Shown here piece by piece: positions 25,462-34,630 of a stretch of 64,000 bases of DNA. Positions within the stretch are counted from its first letter, which is position 1. Every line of letters starts with the position of its first letter. The stretch is taken from NCBI GenBank assembly GCA_947166345.1, contig CAMVDU010000004.1, forward strand, positions 1 through 64,000, in the 5' to 3' direction. The stretch comes from an uncultured Prevotellaceae bacterium (GTDB lineage: Bacteria; Bacteroidota; Bacteroidia; Bacteroidales; Bacteroidaceae). The notes under the pieces are model-generated. The model made no database searches. It was given only the letters and a program-made list of their open reading frames with translations, and was not told the origin of the DNA. Position numbers and translations under genes: made by a program.

Positions 25462-26855
25462 TCGGTTTCTAAGCCGGCTTCGATAAACAAGGTGTCATCC
25501 ATCTCTTCGAGCGACGCCTTTTTCTTGTTTTCCTTGGCTCCTGCCTTGATGAGGTTCCTGGCAGCTGTGATGATGCTGGGGCCGCTGTCGGCAGTAGTGA
25601 TCTTCAGCTTTGTCATCTTCTTGAGCGTGTCGTTCATGCTCGACTCTACATCCATGAATCTCAGACCGAAGTCCTGCACACGGTCAATAACGGTGTTGGC
25701 GGCATCGATCATGGTCTGCTGGTTCTTCAGCTGACGCACCTGCGTCCACATCATCTCCAGCACGCGCAGGTTCATATACATGGTCTGCGGTCCCAGAATC
25801 ATGACACCTTCGTCGTAAGCCTCGCGCCACAACGACGTATCGTTGAGCAGCGCCAGATTCAACGCCCCTTCGATGGGAATATACATGATGGCAAAGTTAA
25901 GACGGTTGTAGCCATCGGGCAGATACTTGGTATATTCTTTCCTGGCCAGGCGTTTCACCTGTGCCCTGACGCTGTCGATGTGGGCCTTCAGATAGGCACT
26001 CTTCTCAGGCGTTGCGTCGGTCTCGTTCATATAGCGCTCGTAGGCTGTGAGCGACATCTTTGAATCGACAACGACGTGGCGGTTGTTAGGGAAGTGCAGG
26101 ATGAAGTCGGGTATCAGTCCGCGACCATCGTCGCCCTTGGCACCCTTGCCGCCTTTGTCGCGCAGGGTCTCCTGGGTGTCATACTGCTCGCCCTCTTTCA
26201 GTTCGAGGTCCTCCAGTAGTTGCTTCAGCTTCAGCTCACCAAAGTTGCCCTGCACCTTAACCTCTCCCGTCAGGGCACGCGTCAGACGGTCAGCAGTCTC
26301 ACCAATCTCCTGACTCTTCTGCATATTGATCTTGATGGTCTCGTCCAAACGGGTCAGCGCCTCGGTCTGTTGTTCCTTGGTCTTGTCGAGTGCATCCTGC
26401 ATATCCTTCAGACTCTTCTGCAGCGGGTCGATAATCTTTGATACCTGTTCCCTATTGCGCTCGCCCAACTCTTCCTGGCGCTGTTTCAACACCTTTTCAG
26501 AGGTGGTCTGCATTTGCTCCCTGATGAGGTTCAGCTGACTCTTCACCTGCTCTTCGTTCATTTCCTTTAAAGTGGCCAGCTGACGCTCGTATGCCTCCTT
26601 CATCTGCTTTTTCTGAGCTTCGTCGGCATCCTTGATCTGTTGGATCTGCATGTCATAGGACTGACGTAACTCCTTGATCTGAGCTTCGTACGATTGTTTC
26701 TGTTCCTTAAGCTGAGCTTCGTACGACTGTTTCTGTTCCTTGAGCTGAGCATCGTAACGCTCTGCCGACTCTTTCTTTCCCTGACCACCCATATAATAGC
26801 CGAGGGCAGCCATGAGGATAATAGCGATGATAGTGATGACGAGGTATAGTTCCAT
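25458..26855 (-). CDS. rmuC: DNA recombination protein RmuC
   Basis: 465 aa. N-terminal membrane anchor (MELYLVITIIAIILMAALGYYMGG), a long coiled coil (about 25-170) that includes two almost identical 11-residue units (QLKEQKQSYEA), then the conserved RmuC nuclease-like domain: VQGNFGELKLKQLLEDLELKEG, FILHFPNNRHVVVDSKMSLTAYERY, MYIPIEGALNLAL and ILGPQTMYMNLRVLEMMW. RmuC limits inversion and duplication at short inverted repeats in E. coli, which matters in a repeat-rich genome. Start 26855 chosen because the longer frame (26885) overlaps the upstream gene. Last gene of the DPP4-GH105 run. Confidence 0.93.
   Translation of the reverse strand: MELYLVITIIAIILMAALGYYMGGQGKKESAERYDAQLKEQKQSYEAQLKEQKQSYEAQIKELRQSYDMQIQQIKDADEAQKKQMKEAYERQLATLKEMNEEQVKSQLNLIREQMQTTSEKVLKQRQEELGERNREQVSKIIDPLQKSLKDMQDALDKTKEQQTEALTRLDETIKINMQKSQEIGETADRLTRALTGEVKVQGNFGELKLKQLLEDLELKEGEQYDTQETLRDKGGKGAKGDDGRGLIPDFILHFPNNRHVVVDSKMSLTAYERYMNETDATPEKSAYLKAHIDSVRAQVKRLARKEYTKYLPDGYNRLNFAIMYIPIEGALNLALLNDTSLWREAYDEGVMILGPQTMYMNLRVLEMMWTQVRQLKNQQTMIDAANTVIDRVQDFGLRFMDVESSMNDTLKKMTKLKITTADSGPSIITAARNLIKAGAKENKKKASLEEMDDTLFIEAGLETD
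26681..26746. repeat. 33-bp direct repeat within rmuC
   Basis: Two tandem 33-bp units (26681-26713, 26714-26746) differ at only two positions and encode the repeated 11-residue coiled-coil unit; a diverged third unit follows. Confidence 0.85.
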
Positions 26856-26874
26856 ATACAAAAACGTGTTAGGG

Positions 26875-29181
26875 TTAATCCACACTCACCTGGAGCGGGT
26901 CTGACAGCAGGCGCAGGGTCCAGTCGATGCGCTGTTGCCACTCTTGCTGGTTGCGAACATCATACTTGGACCAAGCCGAGCCGAAATAATAGGTAAAGGG
27001 TTCGCCCTGGTAGTTGTTCTGGATGCCCAGCGCATGACCCTCGTTGCCTCCCGACGATTGACTGAAGAGCAGCTTCTTGGTCTTGGAGACGCCATCAGGA
27101 TAGAGCGTAGCCACAAAGAGCTGACAGTTGTTGACAGACACGTTATCCGTAGGATCGGCATACTGCACGTAGTTCTTTCCCAGCACGACGCTTTCCTTGT
27201 CCTCGGAATGGATGACGACACCCGAAGCCAGCTGTTGGGGCTTTGTAAGACCTTCGTACCATACCGTCATGCGGTTGAAGTTGGAGCCTTTATCGAGTGT
27301 CACGATACGATGTTCCACAATGGTGTCGCCTGCCACAGCCGTAGGCTGATAGTCGAAAGCCACACTCATACGCATGGGACCGTTGTCGAGAATCTGATAG
27401 TTCTGAAAACAGTAGGGATAGACCAACTGGCCATCGACCAAGAGTGCGGGAGTGCCACATCCCAGCGTGGGTCCAACCTTGTAGAGGTCCATACCACGTC
27501 CATGATCGTTATGATACGAGATGGAGCGATAGAACAGGTCGCCCTTGGCACGGTTCTCCTTGCGCATCTGTTCTACACGCGGCATCATCACCACATCCTC
27601 CAGCCAGTAGCGCTGGTCGATAACCAATTCGGGAGTGTTCTTAGACCACACATCGGTACCGTAGCTTTTCTCGCCCGTACGCTGCAGGGCAGGACCATAG
27701 ATGCGGTAGGCTCCGCGATCGTTCTCCCAGGCAAAGTCGTCTTTACGCTCAGGCACCAGACGACCATAGCAAACGGAAGGATAGTCGCGTGGCGTACCCT
27801 TGCAGATGGTGAAAGTCTGAATACCCTTAGGCCTTACGCCGGCATCGAGCAGTATCTTGCCGTCGCTGGACAGCTGATAAGGTACTTCGAGACCTGCCAC
27901 ATCACAGACGATGAACTGACGACCTCCATGAATGCCCAGCTTGTCATAGACTGTCTGGGCGTCAATCTCAATCACTTGCTGACGGAACTCCTTGCTCTCG
28001 TTCTTGACAGTCACTTTCACCGTAGTGGCGTCTGTGTCGTCGCCTACTGAACCGTCCTCATAGCGCAGATGTTCGCAGGCAGCCAACAGGAAAGCCCCCA
28101 CGCCAAAGTTGGCCTCGTTCTGTTCAGAGAGCTGCTGTCCAGGAATGGCACGTTCACCGATAGGCTGTACGAAACCCACTGCCCCCGAAGGTTGCAAGGC
28201 CTTGCGTACTAGGTAGCCCCAGGCATTCTCCATCACAGGCACGAAACGATCTTTCGACAGCAGGCCGTGATTGATACCCCAGAGCAGACCGTAGCAGAAG
28301 AAGGCGGTACCCGATGTCTCAGGACCTTCGGCATGATCTTTATCCAACATGGAGCGCGTCCAGTAGCCCTCAGGCTGCTGACACGAAGCTACAGCCTCGG
28401 CCAGTTCGCAGAAACGCTGCTCAAAGAAAGGACGGTGCTTGTAGTCTTTGGGCATATCGGCGAGAACCTTGGCCAGACCAGCCAGCACCCAACCGTCGCC
28501 ACGTGCCCAGAAGTCCTTGCCGCCATTGCGCGTCTTGGCCTTGGGATAGATGTACTTGGCATCGCGGAAGTAGAGGTGCACCTCCTTGTCGTACATCAGC
28601 TCGTCAGCCCACTTATAGTTCTCGTAAAGCTTATCCAGATACTTCACCTCGCCTGTTGTCTTGTAGAGTTTGGCGAAAACGGGCATCACCATATAGAGCG
28701 CATCGGCCCACCACCAGAAGTCGTTCTGCGGCTGACGCACCTCGTAGTCCATCACCTCGATGGCACGCTTGATCTTATAGTCATCGGGATTCCATCCGTA
28801 GAGGTCGAGATAGGTCTGGAAACAGATCTGCCAGTCACCGAAGAGCACGTAGTCGTGACCCTCGCCATAGTTCTGGTATTTCCATTTCGAGGGGTCTGTC
28901 TCCTGAGCGCCCATCCACTTGTTGTGACGTGCCCAAGCATCGCTGTACGCCTGCCATCGGGCAACGCCCAGCAGTCTGTAGGCCTCCATGTTGCCAGTAT
29001 GATAGGCAGCTTCGTCCCAGAAGGAACGCACCTCTGGCTTATGGTGCAACTGCCAGTAGTCGTTGACCTTAGTAATAATCTCGATGGTTGGAGCCACCGG
29101 TTGCGGTTTCTTCTTCGGCATGCGTGCCCAAAGACTCGCTGCTGAGAGCAGCAGGACTGCAAAAAGGATTAGTCGTTTCAT
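26875..29181 (-). CDS. GH105 unsaturated rhamnogalacturonyl hydrolase fused to DUF4861
   Basis: 768 aa with signal peptide MKRLILFAVLLLSAASLWA. Residues about 30-385 are an alpha/alpha GH88/105 barrel: FWWWADALYMVMPVFAKLYKTTG with the expected catalytic Asp, DFWARGDGWVLAGLAKVL, GPETSGTAFFCYGLLWG, NFGVGAFLLA. Residues about 395-768 are a beta-rich DUF4861 domain: VKVTVKNES, FIVCDVAGLEVPYQL, DRGAYRIYGPALQ, YYFGSAWSKYDV. DUF4861 is frequent in pectin and rhamnogalacturonan loci, with uncertain activity. The same domain stands alone at 32343-33590. It is 17 bp downstream of the DPP4 gene and 19 bp upstream of rmuC. Confidence 0.9.
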   Translation of the reverse strand: MKRLILFAVLLLSAASLWARMPKKKPQPVAPTIEIITKVNDYWQLHHKPEVRSFWDEAAYHTGNMEAYRLLGVARWQAYSDAWARHNKWMGAQETDPSKWKYQNYGEGHDYVLFGDWQICFQTYLDLYGWNPDDYKIKRAIEVMDYEVRQPQNDFWWWADALYMVMPVFAKLYKTTGEVKYLDKLYENYKWADELMYDKEVHLYFRDAKYIYPKAKTRNGGKDFWARGDGWVLAGLAKVLADMPKDYKHRPFFEQRFCELAEAVASCQQPEGYWTRSMLDKDHAEGPETSGTAFFCYGLLWGINHGLLSKDRFVPVMENAWGYLVRKALQPSGAVGFVQPIGERAIPGQQLSEQNEANFGVGAFLLAACEHLRYEDGSVGDDTDATTVKVTVKNESKEFRQQVIEIDAQTVYDKLGIHGGRQFIVCDVAGLEVPYQLSSDGKILLDAGVRPKGIQTFTICKGTPRDYPSVCYGRLVPERKDDFAWENDRGAYRIYGPALQRTGEKSYGTDVWSKNTPELVIDQRYWLEDVVMMPRVEQMRKENRAKGDLFYRSISYHNDHGRGMDLYKVGPTLGCGTPALLVDGQLVYPYCFQNYQILDNGPMRMSVAFDYQPTAVAGDTIVEHRIVTLDKGSNFNRMTVWYEGLTKPQQLASGVVIHSEDKESVVLGKNYVQYADPTDNVSVNNCQLFVATLYPDGVSKTKKLLFSQSSGGNEGHALGIQNNYQGEPFTYYFGSAWSKYDVRNQQEWQQRIDWTLRLLSDPLQVSVD

Positions 29182-29198
29182 AGGTATCTTTTGCGAGG

Positions 29199-31364
29199 TT
29201 ATTTCAGATGATCATTGAAGAAGTTCACACACTGGCGGAACAGATGGTTGCGCGTGTTACCACCATAGATGCTGTGGTTGCGGTTGGGATATACCAGCTG
29301 ACGGAAGTCTTTGTCGGCAGCTATGAGGGCATCGACATAGGCAGCCGTATTCTCAAAGTGCACATTGTCATCGGCCAGCCCGTGACAAAGCAACAGGGCA
29401 CCACTGAGTTGCGAGGCACGTGCAATGGGGTTCACCTCGTCATAGCCGGCAGCATTCTCGTTGGGTGTACGCATAAAGCGCTCGGTATAGACGGTGTCGT
29501 AGAAGCGCCAGTTGGTGGGAGGAGCGATGGCAATGCCACAGCAGAACACAGCCCTACCCTCAGACATAGACATCAGGGTGTTCCAGCCACCGTACGACCA
29601 GCCCCAGATGCCGATATGGTCCTTGTCAACATACGACTCCTGACCCAGCCACAGGGCTGTCTCTACCTGGTCTTTAGCCTCGAGTTCGCCCAGACGCAGA
29701 TAGGTGCACTTCTCGAAGTCGGCACCCCGACCGCCAGTACCTCGTCCGTCCACACACACCACGATATAACCCTGTTGTGCCAGATACTGCTCGAGGATGG
29801 CACCCTGTCCGTTCATACCGATGTTCCAGGCGTTCTTCACCTGTTGTGAACCAGGACCGCCATACTGATACATGATGACGGGGTACTTCTTCTGCGGATT
29901 AAAGTCCTTGGGCTTCACCATGTAGCCCGTCAGCAACACACCACTCTCGGTTGTGAACGTAAAGAACGCCTTCGTGCCCATGTCATAGGCGTTGTATTTC
30001 TCTAAGAGTTTCTTGTTGTCAAGAAGTGTGGCAAGCGTCTTTCCATCATTGTTGCGAAGCGTATAGACAGGAGGCGTATTGATGTCGCTCCACGTGCAGA
30101 CGAAGTTCTTGAAGTCCTTCGAAAAAACGGCACTATACCAACCATCGGTCTTCGTCAGGCAAACGGTTCTGTCGTCCTTATGGTTCACATAGATTCTCTG
30201 GTCGGTGGGAACCACGTTGATAGCAGCGAAATAGATGTCGCCAGTCTGCTCGTCGTAACCATAGACATCGGTGACAACGAAGCGCCTTTCCAGGCTCACT
30301 TTTCGCAACTGCTGTCCGTTGAGGTTATAGAGATACAGGTGATTATAGCCGTCGCGCTCGCTGGTCAGCAGAATAGCATGATCAGTAACCTTCACGTTGG
30401 CAAAAACATTCTCGTTGATATACTTATCGACTTTGTCCTCGATGATCTGCTGACAGACAGTTGACAGAGGGTTGGCCGTATAGACACGCAACTGGTCCTG
30501 ATGGCGGTTCAAGGTGAAGATGAGTACCTTCGTGGGATCGCTCGTTGGCAGGATGCGGGGGATATAGCCATCGGCATCGAGGGGCAACTGGATGGTACGC
30601 GTCTGGTGACTCTTGATATCAAAGCTCAGCACGCTCACAGAGGCGTTCTTATCACCAGGCTGCGGATACTTATAGGTATAGTCGCTCAAAGGCAACGTAT
30701 ATTGGGGCACCTCCGTCTCATCGTAGCGCACCCACACAATCTGTTTCGAGTCGGCAGTAAAGACCATCGCGCTGTTATGTGAGAACTCCTCCTCGCACAC
30801 CCAGTCGGGCAGACCGTTGATGATCTCGTTGCGCTTGCCGTCCTTGGTCACCTGACTCTCGGCATTGTTGTAGAGCAGCTTCACCAGGAAGATATTATTG
30901 TCGCGTACGAAAGCCACCTGGTTGCCATCGGGACTCCACAAGGGTGTCTGCTGGGGACCACCGTCACTCAGCCGTTCCAACTTATTGTTGGCAATGGTAT
31001 AGATATAATAGGTGGCTGTGAACGAATGGCGATAGATGCTCTTGGTATCAGTCTGGATAAGCATGCGCTTGCCGTCGGGACTCATCACGTAGCCGTCTAT
31101 ACGGTCCAACTTGGCACCACGGGCCGTAGATGCGTCAAAGAGCACATCCAACTGCTTGCCGTTACGGAACGAGCAGCGTACGATCTGCTTGCCGTCTGCC
31201 GACATCTTGGCATAACTCTCACCATCAGCCAGCGGCTTGATGGCCGACATTGTCTCACCACGGAAGGCACCTTTCGTTATCTCTTTCAAATCGAGGGCAT
31301 TGCCTGCAAGGGTCTGCCCCATAGCCATCAAAATGAAGGCCAATAAAAATGTTATCTTTTTCAT
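29199..31364 (-). CDS. Dipeptidyl peptidase IV (S9 family)
   Basis: 721 aa with signal peptide MKKITFLLAFILMAMGQTLA. An eight-bladed propeller precedes the alpha/beta-hydrolase domain. The catalytic triad is visible: Ser in GWSYGG (about 588), Asp in GLADDNVHF (about 659), His in NRNHSIYGG (about 694). The substrate-clamping double Glu is in DWVCEEEFSHNSA (about 200). It removes X-Pro/X-Ala dipeptides from peptides in the periplasm or at the surface, suiting asaccharolytic peptide use. Start 31364 is supported by the promoter at 31383-31390. Head of the DPP4 - GH105/DUF4861 - rmuC run. Confidence 0.95.
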   Translation of the reverse strand: MKKITFLLAFILMAMGQTLAGNALDLKEITKGAFRGETMSAIKPLADGESYAKMSADGKQIVRCSFRNGKQLDVLFDASTARGAKLDRIDGYVMSPDGKRMLIQTDTKSIYRHSFTATYYIYTIANNKLERLSDGGPQQTPLWSPDGNQVAFVRDNNIFLVKLLYNNAESQVTKDGKRNEIINGLPDWVCEEEFSHNSAMVFTADSKQIVWVRYDETEVPQYTLPLSDYTYKYPQPGDKNASVSVLSFDIKSHQTRTIQLPLDADGYIPRILPTSDPTKVLIFTLNRHQDQLRVYTANPLSTVCQQIIEDKVDKYINENVFANVKVTDHAILLTSERDGYNHLYLYNLNGQQLRKVSLERRFVVTDVYGYDEQTGDIYFAAINVVPTDQRIYVNHKDDRTVCLTKTDGWYSAVFSKDFKNFVCTWSDINTPPVYTLRNNDGKTLATLLDNKKLLEKYNAYDMGTKAFFTFTTESGVLLTGYMVKPKDFNPQKKYPVIMYQYGGPGSQQVKNAWNIGMNGQGAILEQYLAQQGYIVVCVDGRGTGGRGADFEKCTYLRLGELEAKDQVETALWLGQESYVDKDHIGIWGWSYGGWNTLMSMSEGRAVFCCGIAIAPPTNWRFYDTVYTERFMRTPNENAAGYDEVNPIARASQLSGALLLCHGLADDNVHFENTAAYVDALIAADKDFRQLVYPNRNHSIYGGNTRNHLFRQCVNFFNDHLK

Positions 31365-31382
31365 CGTTAGCATATTTTGATG

Positions 31383-31390
31383 CAAAGATA
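31383..31390 (-). promoter_or_regulatory. -7 promoter of the DPP4 gene
   Basis: Minus-strand TATCTTTG followed by CATC, 18 bp before the start at 31364. Confidence 0.65.
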
Positions 31391-31424
31391 ACACTTTTTT
31401 CTGATAATCCCTACAGAAAGAGGT

Positions 31425-32204
31425 TTAAATAATATGAATAGAATCGGTCAACAGCTGCTCGGGCTTCAGTTCCTTGTGATGATTCATATACTGTTCGACG
31501 CGCGTAATCTGCTCATCATCAAACACTTTCCTGTTCACCACCTGATTCACCACATACTGCAGACGGGGTTTGTGGGCAGGCTCCACTTCTGACGGGAACA
31601 CACTGAGCAGATAGAAAGCTATGCAGTCGGGCACGATGTAACTGCGTGTCATCATGCGACGCTGCTGCTCCGTATAACCGAAGTGCACATACAGCGGATA
31701 GTTCTCGCCCATGTATTTATCAAGCGAGATAGCCAGCATGCCGTTGCCTACGATGATGCTCTGGTCGAGGGCACTCACCTGCGTATAGACCCTGGGTATC
31801 TTCAGATGGGGGAACATCTCATGCAAGCGCACAAAAGCCTGATCGAGTTCATCGTTGATGTCGTCCATGTTGTCATACGCCACCTGAACGTCGTGCAACA
31901 ACGTCTGCAGAGTGCTGTCCTGGTAGAACTCGAAGAAGCGGTCGTTGATGCCTGGCTCATCGAGTCGTCCTAAGCGCAAAACATCCTCAACAAGGGTCAT
32001 CGTCATAGCCGAGTATTCGGTAGTCATCTGCTTCAGCGCGCCAAAGTCGCCAGTAGTCAGGTAAAGTATCTCTGTCTGGTCGTAACGCTCTATCTTCAGC
32101 GATTCCCGCTGCTGTTGCTTCTCGGCAGACTTCAACTTCCACTGACAACCCAGAAAGGCTGCCAGCAGTAAGAAAAGCAACAGAAAAGAGGCTTTACGAG
32201 ACAT
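31425..32204 (-). CDS. gldB: GldB-like lipoprotein
   Basis: 259 aa with lipobox LLLAAFLGC (lipidated Cys at 20). It resembles gliding-motility lipoprotein GldB: SLKIERYDQTEILYL, LDEPGINDRFFEFYQDSTLQTL, FPHLKIPRVYTQVSALDQSIIVGNGMLAISLDKYMGENYPLY, and YIVPDCIAFYLLSV. In Flavobacterium GldB is needed for gliding, but Bacteroidales that do not glide keep homologues, so motility should not be inferred. Own promoter at 32236-32243. Lies downstream of the divergent DUF4861 gene and upstream of DPP4. Confidence 0.78.
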   Translation of the reverse strand: MSRKASFLLLFLLLAAFLGCQWKLKSAEKQQQRESLKIERYDQTEILYLTTGDFGALKQMTTEYSAMTMTLVEDVLRLGRLDEPGINDRFFEFYQDSTLQTLLHDVQVAYDNMDDINDELDQAFVRLHEMFPHLKIPRVYTQVSALDQSIIVGNGMLAISLDKYMGENYPLYVHFGYTEQQRRMMTRSYIVPDCIAFYLLSVFPSEVEPAHKPRLQYVVNQVVNRKVFDDEQITRVEQYMNHHKELKPEQLLTDSIHII

Positions 32205-32235
32205 TCGAAAGGTTTTGTTTTGTTAAAACTCGTTG

Positions 32236-32243
32236 CAAAAATA
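32236..32243 (-). promoter_or_regulatory. -7 promoter of the gldB-like gene
   Basis: Minus-strand TATTTTTG followed by CAACG, 31 bp before the start at 32204. Confidence 0.55.
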
Positions 32244-32316
32244 CTAAAAATCCTTGAATTAACCAAATTTTAACCTAAAATATTTAAACAACAAGCGCAT
32301 TTTTGTTGTTATTTGC

Positions 32317-32324
32317 TAAATTTG
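32317..32324 (+). promoter_or_regulatory. -7 promoter of the DUF4861 gene
   Basis: TAAATTTG followed by CGG, 18 bp before the ATG at 32343; supports that start over 32313. Confidence 0.6.
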
Positions 32325-32342
32325 CGGTTAAAACCAACCATT

Positions 32343-33590
32343 ATGAAACAAATCCTTCTATTATCCTTGCTCTGTGCATCGCTGACTACCGAAGCACAAA
32401 CGACACTCACCGTCGAGGTGAAAAACACTTTGGACCAGCCACGAATGGACTATGTCGTCGTGCCGCTTGCTCCCTACGGTGAAGTGCGCTCAGCACAGGT
32501 CACAGCACCTTGTATCATGGACGGATGCGCCACTTGCATCGAAGAAGCACCCTACCAGCTGGACGACCTTGATCTGGACGAACAGTTCGATGAATTGTGT
32601 TTCCAAGTGTCTCTCGAAAAAAAGGAGACCAAGACCTACACCGTTGAACTTTACAACACAGGCGAGCCCAAGGAGTTTAAACAAAAAGTCTATGCGGAGA
32701 TGCTGATGCGCAACGACAAAGTGAAGGAGAAGAACAAGCACAACAACTTCGTGTCGAGCATCACGGTACGTGGTGACTGTGCCAACAGCTACAACCTGCT
32801 GCACCATCATGGTGTAGCCTTCGAGAGTGAGCTCAACGGCATTCGCATCTACTTTGACAAGCGCCAGACGCTGGATCTCTACGGAAAATTCCAGCCGCGA
32901 CTGGAGTTGAAAGAGACGCAGTTCTATACATCAGCCGAACAGAAACAGGCAGGCTATGGCGACGATGTGCTGTGGGTGGGAAACACCTTCGGACTGGGCG
33001 CCTTCCGCGGATGGGACGGTAAGGAACCAACGATGGTGGACCCTGTGAAGAACCGCACGCAACGCATCATCTCCTATGGTCCGTTGCGTACGATTGTGGA
33101 GCTTGTTGACCAAGGCTGGGTGGTCGATGAGAAACTGCCGCCTGTCAACATGACGCTGAGATACACCCAGTATGCCAACCATCGCGATACGGATGTCGAT
33201 GTGTTCTTCAACCGCGATGTCAACGACTATTTGTTCTCTACAGGCATCATCAATGTGAAGGGTTCCGTAGAATTCAGCGACAAACGGGGACTGCGTGCCT
33301 GCTGGGGTACCGACTACCCTTCAACGGATACGGTGAAGTGGAAGCCAGAAACAGTAGGATTGGCCATTCTGTTGGCAAAAGAGAATATCATCAGCGAGGA
33401 ACCTGGCAACAAAGACAACTATGCATTTGTGGTGGGCACGAAGGGCAAGCACCTGAAATACAAGGTAAGCTATTGCTCTGATAATGAGTCGTTTGGCTAC
33501 CATTCAGCCAAAGAGTGGTTCGACTATCTGCGTCGCTGGCGTAAGGAGCTGGAGGCTCCCATCAAAGTCAGTATCAAAAACGGCAAGTGA
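32343..33590 (+). CDS. DUF4861 domain protein, secreted
   Basis: 415 aa with signal peptide MKQILLLSLLCASLTTEAQ. The whole mature protein corresponds to the DUF4861 module fused to GH105 at 26875-29181: LTVEVKNTLDQPRMDYVVVPL, SYNLLHHHGVAFESELNGIRIYFDKRQTLDLYGK, LWVGNTFGLGAFRGWDGKEP, RIISYGPLRTIVELVDQGW and DNYAFVVGTKGKHLKYKV. It probably belongs to acidic-glycan breakdown, but no catalytic residue can be assigned. Single gene with its own promoter; convergent with the GT2 gene, with 3 bp between the stop codons. Confidence 0.82.
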   Translation: MKQILLLSLLCASLTTEAQTTLTVEVKNTLDQPRMDYVVVPLAPYGEVRSAQVTAPCIMDGCATCIEEAPYQLDDLDLDEQFDELCFQVSLEKKETKTYTVELYNTGEPKEFKQKVYAEMLMRNDKVKEKNKHNNFVSSITVRGDCANSYNLLHHHGVAFESELNGIRIYFDKRQTLDLYGKFQPRLELKETQFYTSAEQKQAGYGDDVLWVGNTFGLGAFRGWDGKEPTMVDPVKNRTQRIISYGPLRTIVELVDQGWVVDEKLPPVNMTLRYTQYANHRDTDVDVFFNRDVNDYLFSTGIINVKGSVEFSDKRGLRACWGTDYPSTDTVKWKPETVGLAILLAKENIISEEPGNKDNYAFVVGTKGKHLKYKVSYCSDNESFGYHSAKEWFDYLRRWRKELEAPIKVSIKNGK

Positions 33591-33593
33591 TGG

Positions 33594-34616
33594 TTACCGT
33601 GGCAGACTGCTGAAAAGCTTGCGTCCCTTCACATAGTATTGCCAGAGTAGTGCGAACATGCGCTGCTCTGGTATTTGCTTCTCTACCCTACTCTCCTGAA
33701 TAGCCTTGCGGTCGGCAGCGAAGTCTTTCTTCCATCGCTTGAAGTCACGACGTGCACGATAGATGGCCTTGAAGTCGCCCACGTTCCTGTTGAGTATCAG
33801 GGTCTGCCACGCAGCCAGATAGTCAAGGAACCAACGCCAGCTCATCACACACCTTAACTCACTGTCTGGCAGGCACTTATAGAGCATCGTCAGGTTGTTG
33901 CGGAAGTTCAGGTAGGTCTTCATCGGATTACCCTTCGGCAGCGTGCCGCCCCCCACGTGATACACCTGACTGTCAGGCACGCACACCACCTTGTAGCCTA
34001 TGATACGCATGCGCCAGCACATGTCTATCTCTTCGTTGTGGGCAAAGAAACGGGCATCGAGACCTCCCACCTTATTATATATACGCGCGCGCACGAGAAG
34101 AGCAGCACCCGTAGCCCACAACACGTTGGCAACGTTGTTGTACTGTCCATTGTCGCGTTCTACGGTATCAAAGATGCGTCCTCGGCAGAAGGGATAGCCG
34201 AAGCGGTCCAGATAGCCGCCGCTGGCACCCGCATACTCGAAGCTGTCCTTGTTGAAGACCGACAGCAGCTTGGGCTGACAGGCTGCCACCTCCTCGTGGG
34301 CATCCATATACTCTATCATTGGGGTCAGCCAGTGGTGGGTCACCTCGATATCGCTGTTCAGCAGCAGGTAGTACTCGGCCTCTATCTGCGCCAGCGCCTT
34401 GTTGTAGCCCTCGGCAAAGCCCCAGTTCTTGTCGAGCACGATGGTTTTCACCTCTGGGAAGCGCTCCCGTAGCAGCTGCATGCTGTTGTCCGTCGAAGCA
34501 TTGTCGGCCACATAGACCGTTGCCTCGTCGCGCGAGTATTGCAGTACGCCTGGGAGATACTGCTCCAGCATCTTCGCTCCGTTCCAATTCAAAATGACGA
34601 TTGCTACTTTCTCCAT
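33594..34616 (-). CDS. Glycosyltransferase family 2 (rhamnosyltransferase-like)
   Basis: 340 aa. GT-A fold with VAIVILNWNGAKMLEQYLPG, VADNASTDNS (about 35-44), LDKNWGFAEGYNKAL, LLLNSDIEVTHHWL (the DxE/DxD metal site at about 88-90), and FFAHNEEIDMCWRMRIIGY (about 185-203). Basic C-terminal region; no membrane helix. Similar proteins extend O-antigen or capsule chains. It follows mtaB by 14 bp on the same strand with no promoter seen, so the two are probably co-transcribed although functionally unrelated. Confidence 0.9.
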   Translation of the reverse strand: MEKVAIVILNWNGAKMLEQYLPGVLQYSRDEATVYVADNASTDNSMQLLRERFPEVKTIVLDKNWGFAEGYNKALAQIEAEYYLLLNSDIEVTHHWLTPMIEYMDAHEEVAACQPKLLSVFNKDSFEYAGASGGYLDRFGYPFCRGRIFDTVERDNGQYNNVANVLWATGAALLVRARIYNKVGGLDARFFAHNEEIDMCWRMRIIGYKVVCVPDSQVYHVGGGTLPKGNPMKTYLNFRNNLTMLYKCLPDSELRCVMSWRWFLDYLAAWQTLILNRNVGDFKAIYRARRDFKRWKKDFAADRKAIQESRVEKQIPEQRMFALLWQYYVKGRKLFSSLPR

Positions 34617-34630
34617 CTTTCGTGCTTACA

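Noticed and set aside
31425..32204. Gliding motility system
   Set aside because: A GldB-like lipoprotein alone is common in non-gliding Bacteroidales; no other gld/spr genes are present.
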